From positions 1-20,509 of the forward strand of contig CAIYTD010000025.1 of NCBI GenBank assembly GCA_903928955.1: a stretch of DNA of 20,509 nt, written 5' to 3'. The notes beneath the pieces are model-generated. The model saw only the letters and a list, made by a program, of their open reading frames with translations, was not told the DNA's origin and did not search any database. Both the position numbers and the translations under genes were made by a program. The first letter of the stretch is position 1. Each line of letters opens with the position of its first letter. This stretch comes from Oligoflexia bacterium (GTDB lineage: Bacteria; Bdellovibrionota; UBA1018). Positions 6,236 through 13,880 of this stretch are shown here, in pieces.

Positions 6236-7686
6236 ATACAAAAGTCCTGGTTTCTAACCGCTCTGAAATTGCATGTAGAGTATTTCAAGCGTGTCGGGAA
6301 ATGGGCTTGAAGACTGTCGGTATCTGGGCTCCCGGAGATGAGGAAGCACGGCATTTAACTTATGCTGATGAAATTTTTTCAGTCACGAGCTATTTAGATA
6401 TTCCTTCTATTTTGGCGGCTGCTCAAAAATCTGGGGCTCAACTCATTCATCCTGGATATGGTTTCTTATCGGAGCGCCCATCCTTTGCAAGGGCTGTTGA
6501 AAACGCGGGACTTATTTTCATCGGGCCACGCGCCGAGACGATGGAATTGATGGGTGGAAAAATCGCCGCAAAAGAATTGGCTGTCAGAGAAAATGTTCCT
6601 ACTCTTCCTTGGGCTCAAGTGAAAAAGGGGGAGGATTTGTCGATTGCGGCTCAAAAGGTTGGTTTTCCACTTCTTTTAAAGGCATCTTCTGGGGGGGGCG
6701 GTAAGGGAATGCGTCATGTGAATCGCGTTGAGGATTTGCACGACGCCGCAGAAAGTGCGAGCGCCGAAGCTTTGGCTGCTTTTGGAGAGGATTCGCTTTT
6801 TTTAGAGCGCTTGGTGGAGCGTCCTAGGCATATTGAAGTTCAAATTTTTGGAGATGGAAGAGGCGGAGGAATGCATCTTTTTGAACGAGAATGTTCACTT
6901 CAACGCCGGCATCAGAAAATCTGGGAAGAAGCCCCCGCTCCTCATTTGAGAGTTCAAACTCGAACCGCATTGTTCGAAGCAGCCCTGCGTTTGGTAGTGG
7001 CAACAAAATATAGAAATGCTGGAACTATTGAATTTTTGCTGGACGCTGAAGAAAATTTTTATTTTCTTGAAATGAATACGCGTTTACAAGTAGAGCATCC
7101 AGTCACTGAGCTAATCGTAGGACTAGATTTAGTAGAGGCACAAATTTTTCAAGCCTTGTTTCCTGATGAGTGTATTTTAAATCATTCCTATGCAGTGCGT
7201 GGGCATGCTATTGAAGTACGCCTTTATGCAGAGGATCCTGCACAGGAATTTAGACCTACTCCTGGAAAAATAGAGAAACTCCACTGGCCCACAGGAGCAG
7301 GAATTCGAATAGAAAGTGGAATAGAAGAGGGGCAAACGGTAGGAGTGCAGTTTGACTCGATGTTGGCTAAGTTGATTGTTTATGCTCAGAATCGTCCACA
7401 AGCACTGGCTCGATTGAGGTTTGCTTTAGAGGAAACTGTCATTTTAGGGGTAGGGACTAATCAAAATTACCTTCGCAGTTTAGCCGATCATCCTCAAGTT
7501 TGTGTGGGTAAAGTGAATACGGAATTTTTATCATCTGAATTTGGAGGGTTTTCTCCCGTTCCCTCAGAGGAAGATCTCGGTTTACTGGCATGCATGAGGT
7601 CAAGCGGGCTGGCTACGCAGTTATTTGTTCCTCAAAGCCCGCTTTCGCCTTGGATTGCTTTCTCAAAGAAGGGAAATAGTTTGTGA
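6232..7686 (+). CDS. mccA: Methylcrotonyl-CoA carboxylase, biotin carboxylase part of the alpha subunit
   Basis: ATP-dependent carboxylation of biotin with bicarbonate. The 484-residue product holds a complete biotin carboxylase: N-terminal NRSEIACRVFQA (family usually NRGEIA), HPGYGFLSERPSFA, the glycine-rich ATP-grasp loop SSGGGGKGMRH with K158, LERLVERPRHIEVQIFGDG, and EMNTRLQVEHPVTE. Typical MccA proteins are about 650 residues or more and continue into BT and biotin-carrier domains. This one stops just after SPWIAFSKK, where the BT domain would begin, and the remainder is encoded by the next gene. Its GTG start overlaps the hydratase stop, and its TGA overlaps the next GTG, so the three genes are translationally coupled. 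A general acetyl-CoA or propionyl-CoA role is possible, but the neighbours argue for MCC. Confidence 0.9.
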   Translation: MNTKVLVSNRSEIACRVFQACREMGLKTVGIWAPGDEEARHLTYADEIFSVTSYLDIPSILAAAQKSGAQLIHPGYGFLSERPSFARAVENAGLIFIGPRAETMELMGGKIAAKELAVRENVPTLPWAQVKKGEDLSIAAQKVGFPLLLKASSGGGGKGMRHVNRVEDLHDAAESASAEALAAFGEDSLFLERLVERPRHIEVQIFGDGRGGGMHLFERECSLQRRHQKIWEEAPAPHLRVQTRTALFEAALRLVVATKYRNAGTIEFLLDAEENFYFLEMNTRLQVEHPVTELIVGLDLVEAQIFQALFPDECILNHSYAVRGHAIEVRLYAEDPAQEFRPTPGKIEKLHWPTGAGIRIESGIEEGQTVGVQFDSMLAKLIVYAQNRPQALARLRFALEETVILGVGTNQNYLRSLADHPQVCVGKVNTEFLSSEFGGFSPVPSEEDLGLLACMRSSGLATQLFVPQSPLSPWIAFSKKGNSL

Positions 7687-8144
7687 GCGACCAAGTAAAA
7701 ATCTCTGGCAAAAATATAGCCCTTCCAGAGGTTGATTCACAAGAGTGGAAATTAACAGTCCGTCCAGGGGGCTGGGTCATTGCAGAATCGTCAATGGGAA
7801 TTCGAAAAAAAATGATGCTATTCGAACAGAGAGGGTGTTTTAGCGTCAGCCTCGCAGGATATCTTTGGCTGGGAGAATGGGTTCAGCAGAACCGGAGTAC
7901 AAGTGCGCAGGGAGTGGATTCGGACCTGATTGCCCAATTTCCAGGAAAAGTCCGAAAAATTCTTGTTCAAGTCGATGCTCTCGTTTTAGAAGGGGATCCC
8001 CTTGTTTTAATGGAAGCAATGAAAATGGAATTTTCTATTCGCGCCCCTTATTCAGGTCGCGTAACTCATGTTTTAGTTCAAGAGGGACAGCAACTTTTTC
8101 CAGGAGATCGATTGATTGAGTTGGAGGCCTCTGGTGAAAACTGA
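7683..8144 (+). CDS. Biotin carboxyl carrier protein, detached C-terminal part of MCC alpha
   Basis: A 153-residue protein. The C-terminal 75 residues are a biotinyl domain with the MEAMKMEF motif (biotinylated K114) followed by APYSGRVTHVLVQEGQQLFPGDRLIELE. Residues about 1-75 have no obvious motif but take the place of the BT domain that joins carboxylase and carrier in one-chain MccA proteins (WKLTVRPGGWVIAE, later GYLWLGEW). It starts at GTG 7683, overlapping the carboxylase stop by GTGA in another frame, so an ancestral fused alpha subunit seems to have split here. It shuttles carboxybiotin between the 6232-7686 product and the MccB subunit. Its end overlaps the lyase start by 11 nt. Confidence 0.88.
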   Translation: MSDQVKISGKNIALPEVDSQEWKLTVRPGGWVIAESSMGIRKKMMLFEQRGCFSVSLAGYLWLGEWVQQNRSTSAQGVDSDLIAQFPGKVRKILVQVDALVLEGDPLVLMEAMKMEFSIRAPYSGRVTHVLVQEGQQLFPGDRLIELEASGEN

Positions 8145-9063
8145 TTTGGTTCAAATATTTGAAGTGGGTCCAAGGGATGGCCTGCAAAATGAATCTCATC
8201 TGTTTACTTTGAAAGAAAAGATTTGGTTTATTTCTTCATTGATTCAGGCCGGTGTTCGAAATATTGAAATAGGAGCATTTGTTAGGCCGGATCGAGTCCC
8301 TCAGATGGCAGATACAGATCAACTTTGTCATTATTTTTTTTCCGCTCCTAAACGCTTAGGTCTGGCGCAGGCATGGTGTTTGGTTCCTAATAAAAGTGGT
8401 CTTCAAAGGGCTCTTGAGGTAGGTGTCACTCATTTTGCAGTTTTTACAGCGGCTACTGAGACTTTTGCTAAAAAAAATATTGGCATGACGATCCAGCAAT
8501 CTTTGAAAGAGTTTCAAGAAATATTGAGAGCGGCCCGTGTCGTTTTAGGCTCAAAGTTGAAGGTGAGAGGGTATGTTTCAACCGCATTTGGTTGTCCTTT
8601 TGAAGGCAAAGTAGCGCCCAAGAAAGTACTTTCTGTGATTGAAAAACTTGCAGCCTTAGGTGTTGATCAAATTTCAATAGGCGATACCATTGGAGTTGCT
8701 CATCCCGCATCTGTTCAAGCCTTAATTCAGCCGGCATTGAAGATGTTAGATAGAGGGCAAATTGCTGTGCATTTTCATGATACTCGAGGTACTGCTTTAG
8801 CGAATACTTTAAGGTCCATTGATTTAGGGATTAGAACTATCGATAGTTCTGCTGGTGGTTTGGGGGGGTGTCCTTACGCTCCTGGAGCGGCTGGGAATTT
8901 GGCTACTGAAGACTTATTGTTTATGCTTAATGGAATGGGAATGCGAACAGGTATTGATCTCGATGATTTTTGTAAAGTTACATTAAAATTATTTCGAAAA
9001 ATAAAAAGGCCATTAACAAGCCGTTATTTGCAGACATATGTAGCTCAATTTGGATTGGAATAG
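8134..9063 (+). CDS. liuE: Hydroxymethylglutaryl-CoA lyase
   Basis: Cleaves HMG-CoA to acetoacetate and acetyl-CoA, the last leucine-degradation step. The 309-residue TIM-barrel enzyme has the expected length and motifs: FEVGPRDGLQNE near the N-terminus (catalytic Arg/Asp), SIGDTIGVAHP, the metal-binding HFHDTRGTALAN, and the signature SAGGLGGCPYAPGAAGNLAT with catalytic C246. Start: an ORF opens at TTG 8116, but GTG at 8134 has GGAGG six nt upstream and gives the family-typical N-terminus, so it is preferred. This places the start 11 nt inside the biotin-carrier gene, in line with the overlaps throughout this operon. Isopropylmalate synthase-like members share the fold but lack the GGCPYAPGA signature. 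Confidence 0.93.
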   Translation: MKTDLVQIFEVGPRDGLQNESHLFTLKEKIWFISSLIQAGVRNIEIGAFVRPDRVPQMADTDQLCHYFFSAPKRLGLAQAWCLVPNKSGLQRALEVGVTHFAVFTAATETFAKKNIGMTIQQSLKEFQEILRAARVVLGSKLKVRGYVSTAFGCPFEGKVAPKKVLSVIEKLAALGVDQISIGDTIGVAHPASVQALIQPALKMLDRGQIAVHFHDTRGTALANTLRSIDLGIRTIDSSAGGLGGCPYAPGAAGNLATEDLLFMLNGMGMRTGIDLDDFCKVTLKLFRKIKRPLTSRYLQTYVAQFGLE

Positions 9064-9092
9064 CATAAAATTAAAAGGTGTGAGATAGATAG

Positions 9093-9809
9093 GTGACTGT
9101 GATTTACCTCAAACTTGTTTTAATCGTTTTTTGGTTGGTTTTTACATCCGTTATAGGTTCAGTTTATGCCATTTTAAGGTGGGGTGATTTTGATATTGAT
9201 CGCAATTACAGTCGTTTTTTTTCTTGGGGGGCGTTGATGATTCTAGGATTAAGAGTCGAAGTAGTGGGTAAAGAGCATTTAGAATCTCAACAGCCTTGCA
9301 TCTATGTTGTTAATCATCAAAGTGGTTTAGATATGGCAACATTAGGAACTATCTATCCTCGTCGAACCATTGTGATTGGGAAAAAAGAAGTAAAATGGAT
9401 TCCATTTTTTGGAATATTTTTTATGGCTGCTGGAAATATTTTGATTGATCGCAGTAAAACTTCAAAAGCAGTCGCTGGACTTTCTCAGGCAGTAGAGACG
9501 ATTCGCCTGAAAGGCGTATCTATTTGGATTTTTCCAGAAGGAACTAGAAATCGACAAGGAGATGGAATTCTTCCTTTTAAAAGAGGAGCATTTCATATGG
9601 CTATACAAGCGGGAGTCCCTATTGTTCCGGTTGTTTCCGGTTGTTTAAGTCCGCTTGTGAGCTGGAAGGAAAAGAGAATAAGGAAGGGGCTTTTAAGAGT
9701 TAAGATTTTACCTCCTATAGATACAAAAGGAATAAAAAATGTTGATCTTTTGGCAGAGCAAACAAGAGAGCAAATGTTAGAAGCTTTTCGAAGTCTTACA
9801 ACTGTATGA
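9093..9809 (+). CDS. plsC: 1-acyl-sn-glycerol-3-phosphate acyltransferase (PlsC family)
   Basis: Membrane-bound acyltransferase that adds the second acyl chain to lysophosphatidate for phospholipid synthesis. The 238-residue protein has an N-terminal membrane segment (about 5-28), the catalytic H-x4-D motif NHQSGLD (H75, D80), GKKEVKWIPFFG as the second motif, the acceptor-binding FPEGTRNR (147-154) and a VPIVPV block, the standard PlsC order. It starts at GTG 9093, 29 nt after the lyase stop, with AAAAGGTG upstream at long spacing; a second GTG at 9099 is possible. Its stop overlaps the following lipoprotein start as ATGA. Its presence in a leucine-degradation operon may be simple co-transcription. 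Other lysophospholipid acyltransferases cannot be excluded. Confidence 0.88.
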   Translation: MTVIYLKLVLIVFWLVFTSVIGSVYAILRWGDFDIDRNYSRFFSWGALMILGLRVEVVGKEHLESQQPCIYVVNHQSGLDMATLGTIYPRRTIVIGKKEVKWIPFFGIFFMAAGNILIDRSKTSKAVAGLSQAVETIRLKGVSIWIFPEGTRNRQGDGILPFKRGAFHMAIQAGVPIVPVVSGCLSPLVSWKEKRIRKGLLRVKILPPIDTKGIKNVDLLAEQTREQMLEAFRSLTTV

Positions 9810-10495
9810 ATTTTATTCGATTATTAATTTTTATTATCTATCTTAGCGTTATCGGCTGTTCTACTTCTTCGAGAAAAGTTGATTATCCATTACATCAAAT
9901 TTTATTATATAATCTTCATTTAAGAAAAGTATATGAAGAGGGTCATCAGTCAGGTTCGAATTTAGACTGTGAGTCATTAAAAGATTTTTATCGGAATATT
10001 GATTTTAGGTCGTTGCGGGGATGTTTGTTGAATTCTAGTGAATTGCAAAACTCTAGAGTCGCTGATTATGATTTAAAAAGAGAAAAGGCGCCTTTTTTAG
10101 AAATAATAGAGGATAAGAATTTATCTCCTTCTTGCTTGAAACAGTTTTTGTCTCAAATACCTGTTCCTCGTGAAATTATTTTTCAAACTCAAGAAGAGGG
10201 ACGTTTAAATTGCTATCATGCTCAGATTAAAGTTTTTGAAGACTCATTATTAGGTATTCCAGCTTTTTTTTCTCGGGTTCATTTGCATATCGATCTTGAA
10301 ACTTCTCAAATTCCTCGGACCGATGAAGACTGGGTATTTCTTTTGGGAACTTGGTCTATTACTCCTTTTTTTGAAGAAAAAGCTGGAGAGAGAGTCTTAT
10401 TTTCAAATCGCCTTCCGAGCGACATTTGTAGCCAATGCATCGGTGAAAAAAATCTTTTTCATGAAAAGGATATACTTCCTCAATTATGGCCATAA
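9806..10495 (+). CDS. Putative lipoprotein of unknown function
   Basis: A 229-residue protein with a short N-terminal hydrophobic segment ending in a lipobox (V-I-G-C, Cys at residue 18), so it should be a lipid-anchored envelope protein. I recognise no family in the mature part. It has several Cys residues (for example CESLKDFYRNIDF, RGCLLNS, a C-x-x-C in SQCIGEK) that could form disulfides outside the cytoplasm. The ATG start overlaps the plsC stop by ATGA, so it is translated with plsC and may relate to envelope lipids. Codon use and AT content resemble plsC. Confidence 0.75.
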   Translation: MNFIRLLIFIIYLSVIGCSTSSRKVDYPLHQILLYNLHLRKVYEEGHQSGSNLDCESLKDFYRNIDFRSLRGCLLNSSELQNSRVADYDLKREKAPFLEIIEDKNLSPSCLKQFLSQIPVPREIIFQTQEEGRLNCYHAQIKVFEDSLLGIPAFFSRVHLHIDLETSQIPRTDEDWVFLLGTWSITPFFEEKAGERVLFSNRLPSDICSQCIGEKNLFHEKDILPQLWP

Positions 10496-10568
10496 AGAAG
10501 TTGATGATTCAGCCTGAAAATAGACAAATTGTCTTTTACGAATCCATAAGTTGAGTTAAGTTTCTCAA

Positions 10569-10847
10569 ATGTCTACTTGGGTAATTGTGAGTTGGATTTT
10601 TGTTGCGATTTTAACGGGTATTAATGTTTTCGTTTTTCTTAAGCTAAAGCAGGCAAGCGAACAGATGATGCAGATGGCATTTCCGGGTGCTAAAAATATG
10701 AGCGAGGCCATGGAAAAAATGCAGCAGATGACTCGAGGATTTAACCGCGGCCCTCAATCAGGACGTGGAGGGGGCGGTCAAATGGATTCACAGCTCAAGG
10801 CAGCAATGGATATGCTGCAGAAGATGCAAAAAAGTAAAAAGAGATAA
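10569..10847 (+). CDS. Small single-pass membrane protein, unknown function
   Basis: A 92-residue protein: one transmembrane helix at about residues 4-25 (VIVSWIFVAILTGINVFVF), a Met/Gln/Lys-rich amphipathic region (QMMQMAFPG, EAMEKMQQM), a glycine/arginine stretch with GRGGGG near residue 67, and a basic C-terminus that looks helical (LKAAMDMLQKMQKSKKR). It probably has a short periplasmic N-terminus and a cytoplasmic tail. The composition is regular and protein-like, the start is ATG, and it ends 16 nt from the convergent DTW gene. It lies 73 nt after the lipoprotein gene and could be the last gene of that operon. Confidence 0.65.
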   Translation: MSTWVIVSWIFVAILTGINVFVFLKLKQASEQMMQMAFPGAKNMSEAMEKMQQMTRGFNRGPQSGRGGGGQMDSQLKAAMDMLQKMQKSKKR

Positions 10848-10863
10848 GGATTTGAATTAAAAC

Positions 10864-11511
10864 TTAGCCCAGTTTTTTTTGTCTTTTTGATAGGCTGTTG
10901 AGTCGCTTCTTGTCTAAAAGTTCAAGGAAAATTTTTCGAAGTTCTTCACCTGTTTCAGCGGGTTCACCCAGTGCAACAAGCGTTTCTGCAAGAGTTTCAA
11001 TAGTAGAGAGACATTCTTTACGAGGCTCTTTACGCAGTTCTTGATATAAAGAGGGGCCTGAATTTTGGATAATGGCTCGTTTGAGTTTCAGCAGCCAAGG
11101 ATTTCTCCACCATAATGCTTTAGCCTGACTCCAACTGCCGTCCAGAACAACTAACCCATCGAGAGTCTCGGGTTGAGGAATAGGAATTCCTTTGCGCGAA
11201 ATAAATTGGAGAATGGAGTCTGTTTTATTTTCCCGAATTCCGCTTCCTAGGTAGAGTACTGCCCAACGAGCAGGAATGGCACTTTTTCCTAGGGCAGCGC
11301 TCAAATTAGCCCAAGAAAGTCCTATTTTAAGAGTGGAGTTGGGGAGGGTCCAATGGGCTAGGAGTGCAGATCCAAGTTCATGGTCGGGTTCCTGAGGATG
11401 TTGGAGGATGAGAATCTGAAGTTTCGTGTCTATAGGGCGGAGGCTCGAGCAGACACAGAGGTCAACTAATTTAGAACATTTTGAGCAGGTCATAGATTGT
11501 CTATGCTGCAC
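10864..11511 (-). CDS. DTW-domain tRNA-uridine aminocarboxypropyltransferase
   Basis: DTW (TuaA/TapT, YfiP-like) family enzyme expected to transfer the 3-amino-3-carboxypropyl group of SAM to a tRNA uridine. The 215-residue protein has the N-terminal zinc-type cysteines CSKCSKLVDLCVC, then the family block ILILQHPQEPDHELGSALL, and the central signature VVLDGSWSQAKALWWRNPWL, a D-G-S-W variant of the usual D-G-T-W. The C-terminal part keeps the polar LYQELRKEPRKECLSTIET block. Start uncertain: GTG at 11511 abuts GGAG (too close), while ATG at 11493 is rather far from it; the ATG would give the usual short lead before the first Cys. It converges on the gene ending at 10847 and lies directly downstream of radC. 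Confidence 0.88.
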   Translation of the reverse strand: MQHRQSMTCSKCSKLVDLCVCSSLRPIDTKLQILILQHPQEPDHELGSALLAHWTLPNSTLKIGLSWANLSAALGKSAIPARWAVLYLGSGIRENKTDSILQFISRKGIPIPQPETLDGLVVLDGSWSQAKALWWRNPWLLKLKRAIIQNSGPSLYQELRKEPRKECLSTIETLAETLVALGEPAETGEELRKIFLELLDKKRLNSLSKRQKKLG

Positions 11512-11544
11512 TCCAGTATTTCAGTCAATAAGAGAGTAGTACGG

Positions 11545-12270
11545 TCAAGAGATTCTGACGAGATCTGAGGGAATCCAGAACTCTGTTTCTGGTGTCACTA
11601 TCCAATGACCGTAAAACTGCAATCCGAATACTTGCGAAAGTTCTTCTACTTTTTGGGTCAGATCTAAATCTTGAGTGGACGGAGTCGGTATTCCGGAAGG
11701 ATGATTGTGAAAAAGGAAAATTCCGCGAGGCCGAAGGGCAAGGATTCTGGCAAAGAGCTCGGCTGGGTCACAGTTCACATGGGTGCGTGCACCTCGTTCC
11801 ACTAAGCAAAAATCACCTAATTTGCCGGTTCTATGGAGTGGGACAAAGCCAATCCATTCTTGAGGCTGCATGCGTTCTTGGTATGAAATTTTTTTCAATG
11901 CTTGTTTGATCAGGAGAGGATAGGAGGATTTATCGTGAGTTTGTTGTTGGTGGCAACGGTAAACTGCGTAGCGTCTACCGATCTCAAAAGCTGCTAGAAT
12001 TTTTGCTTGCCCCGCAGGGCCTAGGCCCGAGCAGTTGTTTAAATAGGCTCTTCCCGAAATTTCCATAGCAGTGAAAAAAGCATGATCCTGCTCTTTTGGG
12101 GAGAGGTTGCCGGGTTGATTGAGGATTTTCCATGCTAATCCTAGGCACCCTATGGGGGAGGGTCCTGAACCTAAGATCAGTGCGAGGCATTCTCTGAGAC
12201 TCAGGCACTGCGGGCCCATCTCTAAACAGCGTTCTCTTGGTCTTTCATGGGTGGGAAGAGATAGAATCAT
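11545..12270 (-). CDS. radC: RadC family protein (JAB1/MPN domain)
   Basis: A 241-residue RadC homologue. The N-terminal part has the family entry HERPRERCLEMGPQCLSLRECLALILGSG (given here only as its key feature, the ERPRE motif), then a helix-hairpin-helix-like GLGPAGQAKILAAFEIGRR. The C-terminal JAB/MPN domain carries the metal motif H-x-H-x7-S-x2-D as HNHPSGIPTPSTQD (H188, H190, S198, D201). RadC has been linked to DNA repair, but its biochemical role is unsettled. Start: an ORF opens at 12435, but ATG at 12270 has a textbook AAGGAG with 6-nt spacing and matches family N-termini, so the upstream 55 codons are rejected. It lies 33 nt upstream of the DTW gene and is probably co-transcribed with it. 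Confidence 0.9.
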   Translation of the reverse strand: MILSLPTHERPRERCLEMGPQCLSLRECLALILGSGPSPIGCLGLAWKILNQPGNLSPKEQDHAFFTAMEISGRAYLNNCSGLGPAGQAKILAAFEIGRRYAVYRCHQQQTHDKSSYPLLIKQALKKISYQERMQPQEWIGFVPLHRTGKLGDFCLVERGARTHVNCDPAELFARILALRPRGIFLFHNHPSGIPTPSTQDLDLTQKVEELSQVFGLQFYGHWIVTPETEFWIPSDLVRIS

Positions 12271-12486
12271 CTTTTTCTCCTTCGCAAGAGTCAATCCCAA
12301 GATCCAGTATGAGATGGTCATGATTACTCTCACTTTGGGAGTTTGAGTCTGTATTGAGGACTTGGGAAAATCTGTGTCGCACCGGTTCTTTGAAATCATC
12401 ATTGAGGCTGAGAAAGTGTAGACGCTAGCCTCCATTCCATGTTACTAAACCCAAAATATTAGATTTTCATCAACTCATTCAGATAC

Positions 12487-12576
12487 GGAGAGATGGCCGA
12501 GTGGCTGAAGGCGCACGCTTGGAAAGCGTGTTTACAGGAAACTGTAACCAGGGTTCGAATCCCTGTCTCTCCGCCA
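12487..12576 (+). tRNA. tRNA-Ser (anticodon GGA)
   Basis: A 90-nt gene with a perfect 7-bp acceptor stem (GGAGAGA with TCTCTCC), discriminator G and encoded CCA. The anticodon stem CACGC/GCGTG frames the loop TTGGAAA, anticodon GGA at 12521-12523. A long variable arm (TTTACAGGAAACTGTAA) is typical of tRNA-Ser, and the T-arm is CAGGGTTCGAATCCCTG. An accessory-looking segment begins directly downstream. Confidence 0.97.
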
Positions 12577-12632
12577 TTCTTAAGGAAGTTTCCAGGGTTC
12601 CATGTTTAAAATCAGATTTTTATAGGTATACT

Positions 12633-13427
12633 ATGAAAAACTTTCTATTCTTTTTATGTTCGCTTATTTTATGCGCAAATTCTTCATTCGCAGCTGACAA
12701 CTGCTTCCTCGCAAAAGAAGACGGGAAGGTACTCAAGTCAGAAGGTGATTGTAAGTCGCGTTATGCGCCAGAGTCCACATTTAAAATCCCTCTCAGCTTA
12801 ATCGGATTTGATTCCGGTATCTTGCGTGATGAACATAAACCTTCTTGGCTTTGTAAAGAAGGTTGCGATTATTTTATAAACGTATGCAAAGGAGACCATA
12901 ATCCGCGCACATGGATGAGAGATAGCTGCCTCTGGTACTCGCGGGTTCTTACCGGTAAGCTTGGCATAGATAGATTTCGCGAGTATATCAAAAAATTCAA
13001 CTATGGAAATATGGACCTCTCTGGCGATAAAGGCCAAAATAACGGATTAACTCATTCTTGGATCTCTGGTTCACTTCAAATTTCACCCGAAGAGCAAACG
13101 GAGTTCTTGCAAAAATTTGTAAATCAAAATTTTCCTATAAACAAAATAAGCTATGCTTATACGAATAAGATCGCATTTCTCCAAGAACTTCCCGGTGGAT
13201 GGAAACTCTATGGAAAAACAGGTAATGGAAGACAGCTAGATGAAAATAGAAAAAAAACCGAACTGCAGCACGGCTGGTTCGTGGGTTACATCGAAAAAGG
13301 CAAAAGAAGAATCGTATTCGCCAAACATAATTTAGACAGTAAGGAAGAAAATATCTTTGCTTCGTTTAGAGCTAAAAATGAAGCACTGATAAAGCTTTGG
13401 TATCTTATCGATGAACTTGAAAAATGA
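12633..13427 (+). CDS. Class D (OXA-type) beta-lactamase
   Basis: Periplasmic serine beta-lactamase of 264 residues with a signal peptide (about 1-20, ending S-S-F-A). Active-site motifs in order: S48-T-F-K51 (nucleophile and the lysine carbamylated in this class), S98-C-L (normally S-x-V), Y124-G-N, W143 in HSWISGSLQISPEEQ, K195-T-G, then GWFVGYIEKG. The lead RYAPESTFKIPLSLIGFDSG and the NGLTHSW region resemble the OXA-12/OXA-29/OXA-50 type rather than OXA-48 or OXA-23. Odd points: Leu in the third position of motif II, and six Cys in the mature chain (C24, C40, C74, C78, C85, C99). Start: the open frame extends back into the tRNA, but ATG 12633 begins the signal peptide. It lies 56 nt after tRNA-Ser. 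The substrate range cannot be read from sequence. Confidence 0.93.
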   Translation: MKNFLFFLCSLILCANSSFAADNCFLAKEDGKVLKSEGDCKSRYAPESTFKIPLSLIGFDSGILRDEHKPSWLCKEGCDYFINVCKGDHNPRTWMRDSCLWYSRVLTGKLGIDRFREYIKKFNYGNMDLSGDKGQNNGLTHSWISGSLQISPEEQTEFLQKFVNQNFPINKISYAYTNKIAFLQELPGGWKLYGKTGNGRQLDENRKKTELQHGWFVGYIEKGKRRIVFAKHNLDSKEENIFASFRAKNEALIKLWYLIDELEK

Positions 13428-13526
13428 TGGAACTAAAGTTCAAAGCTAATGGCGCTGCCTTAAGGATAATAAAAAAAAATGATTTAAATTTAGTACGCTT
13501 ATTGAATACTGGACTCTGCAGTAAAG

Positions 13527-13880
13527 CTAGAAAAGGACTATTGGCTTCAGTTGCTTCACGAACAGGATTAATTCCTTTACGTCGTCCTCCGAAACTCCAT
13601 CTACGAAATCATACTCCGCGTGATTTCGATTCGTCCTACAGGAATCCAGAGGTAGTCAGCATCTTTCCTCGCTCCGTCACCTAAAATCAATGGCAATGCC
13701 TCAATTGTGTAAAAGTGAGCCTCAGCTCCGGATGTGCGGTATCCCGAGGTATAAAGCAGAATCGTGCAGAGCTTAAGAACTGCGTTAGGCCGAAATAAAC
13801 CGAGCATCTGTGGAACTGCCTATGACAGCCGGGTCGCGTGTATCACGCTCTGCAATCGCAATAAGATTGCTGATTTCCAT
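13527..13880 (-). pseudogene. HEPN-domain protein (MNT-associated type), frameshifted
   Basis: Three collinear pieces of one HEPN protein lie in two frames. Piece 1 begins MEISNLIAIAERDTRDPAV and runs to a TAA at 13787-13785. Piece 2, in another frame, has NAVLKLCTILLYTSGYRTSG and EALPLILGDGARKDADYL. Piece 3, back in the first frame, has LDSCRTNRNHAEYDFVDG and ends at TAG 13529-13527. Joined, they give about 118 residues with the order of HEPN partners of nucleotidyltransferase antitoxins, including the R-N-x3-Y-D region. The junctions fall near 13785 (in what should read A-Y-N-A) and near 13650 (in Y-L-D-x-C-R). The module is dead unless the shifts are sequencing errors. It is convergent with the beta-lactamase gene. 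Confidence 0.75.

Noticed and set aside
12271..12435. N-terminal extension of RadC by 55 codons
   Set aside because: ATG at 12270 has a strong AAGGAG ribosome site and matches the usual RadC N-terminus; the extension has no RadC similarity.
12548..12600. CCAGGGTTC occurs in the tRNA T-arm and again 44 nt downstream, suggesting an attachment-site duplication
   Set aside because: Only nine bases match, the repeat does not cover the tRNA 3' end, and no integrase gene is in the window.
12501..12632. N-terminal extension of the beta-lactamase frame back into the tRNA gene
   Set aside because: It overlaps the tRNA, and ATG 12633 begins a clear signal peptide.
13424..13684. An 86-codon plus-strand ORF overlapping the end of the beta-lactamase gene
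   Set aside because: Most of it is antisense to the HEPN remnant, it has no recognisable protein pattern, and its start is just the ATGA at the beta-lactamase stop.
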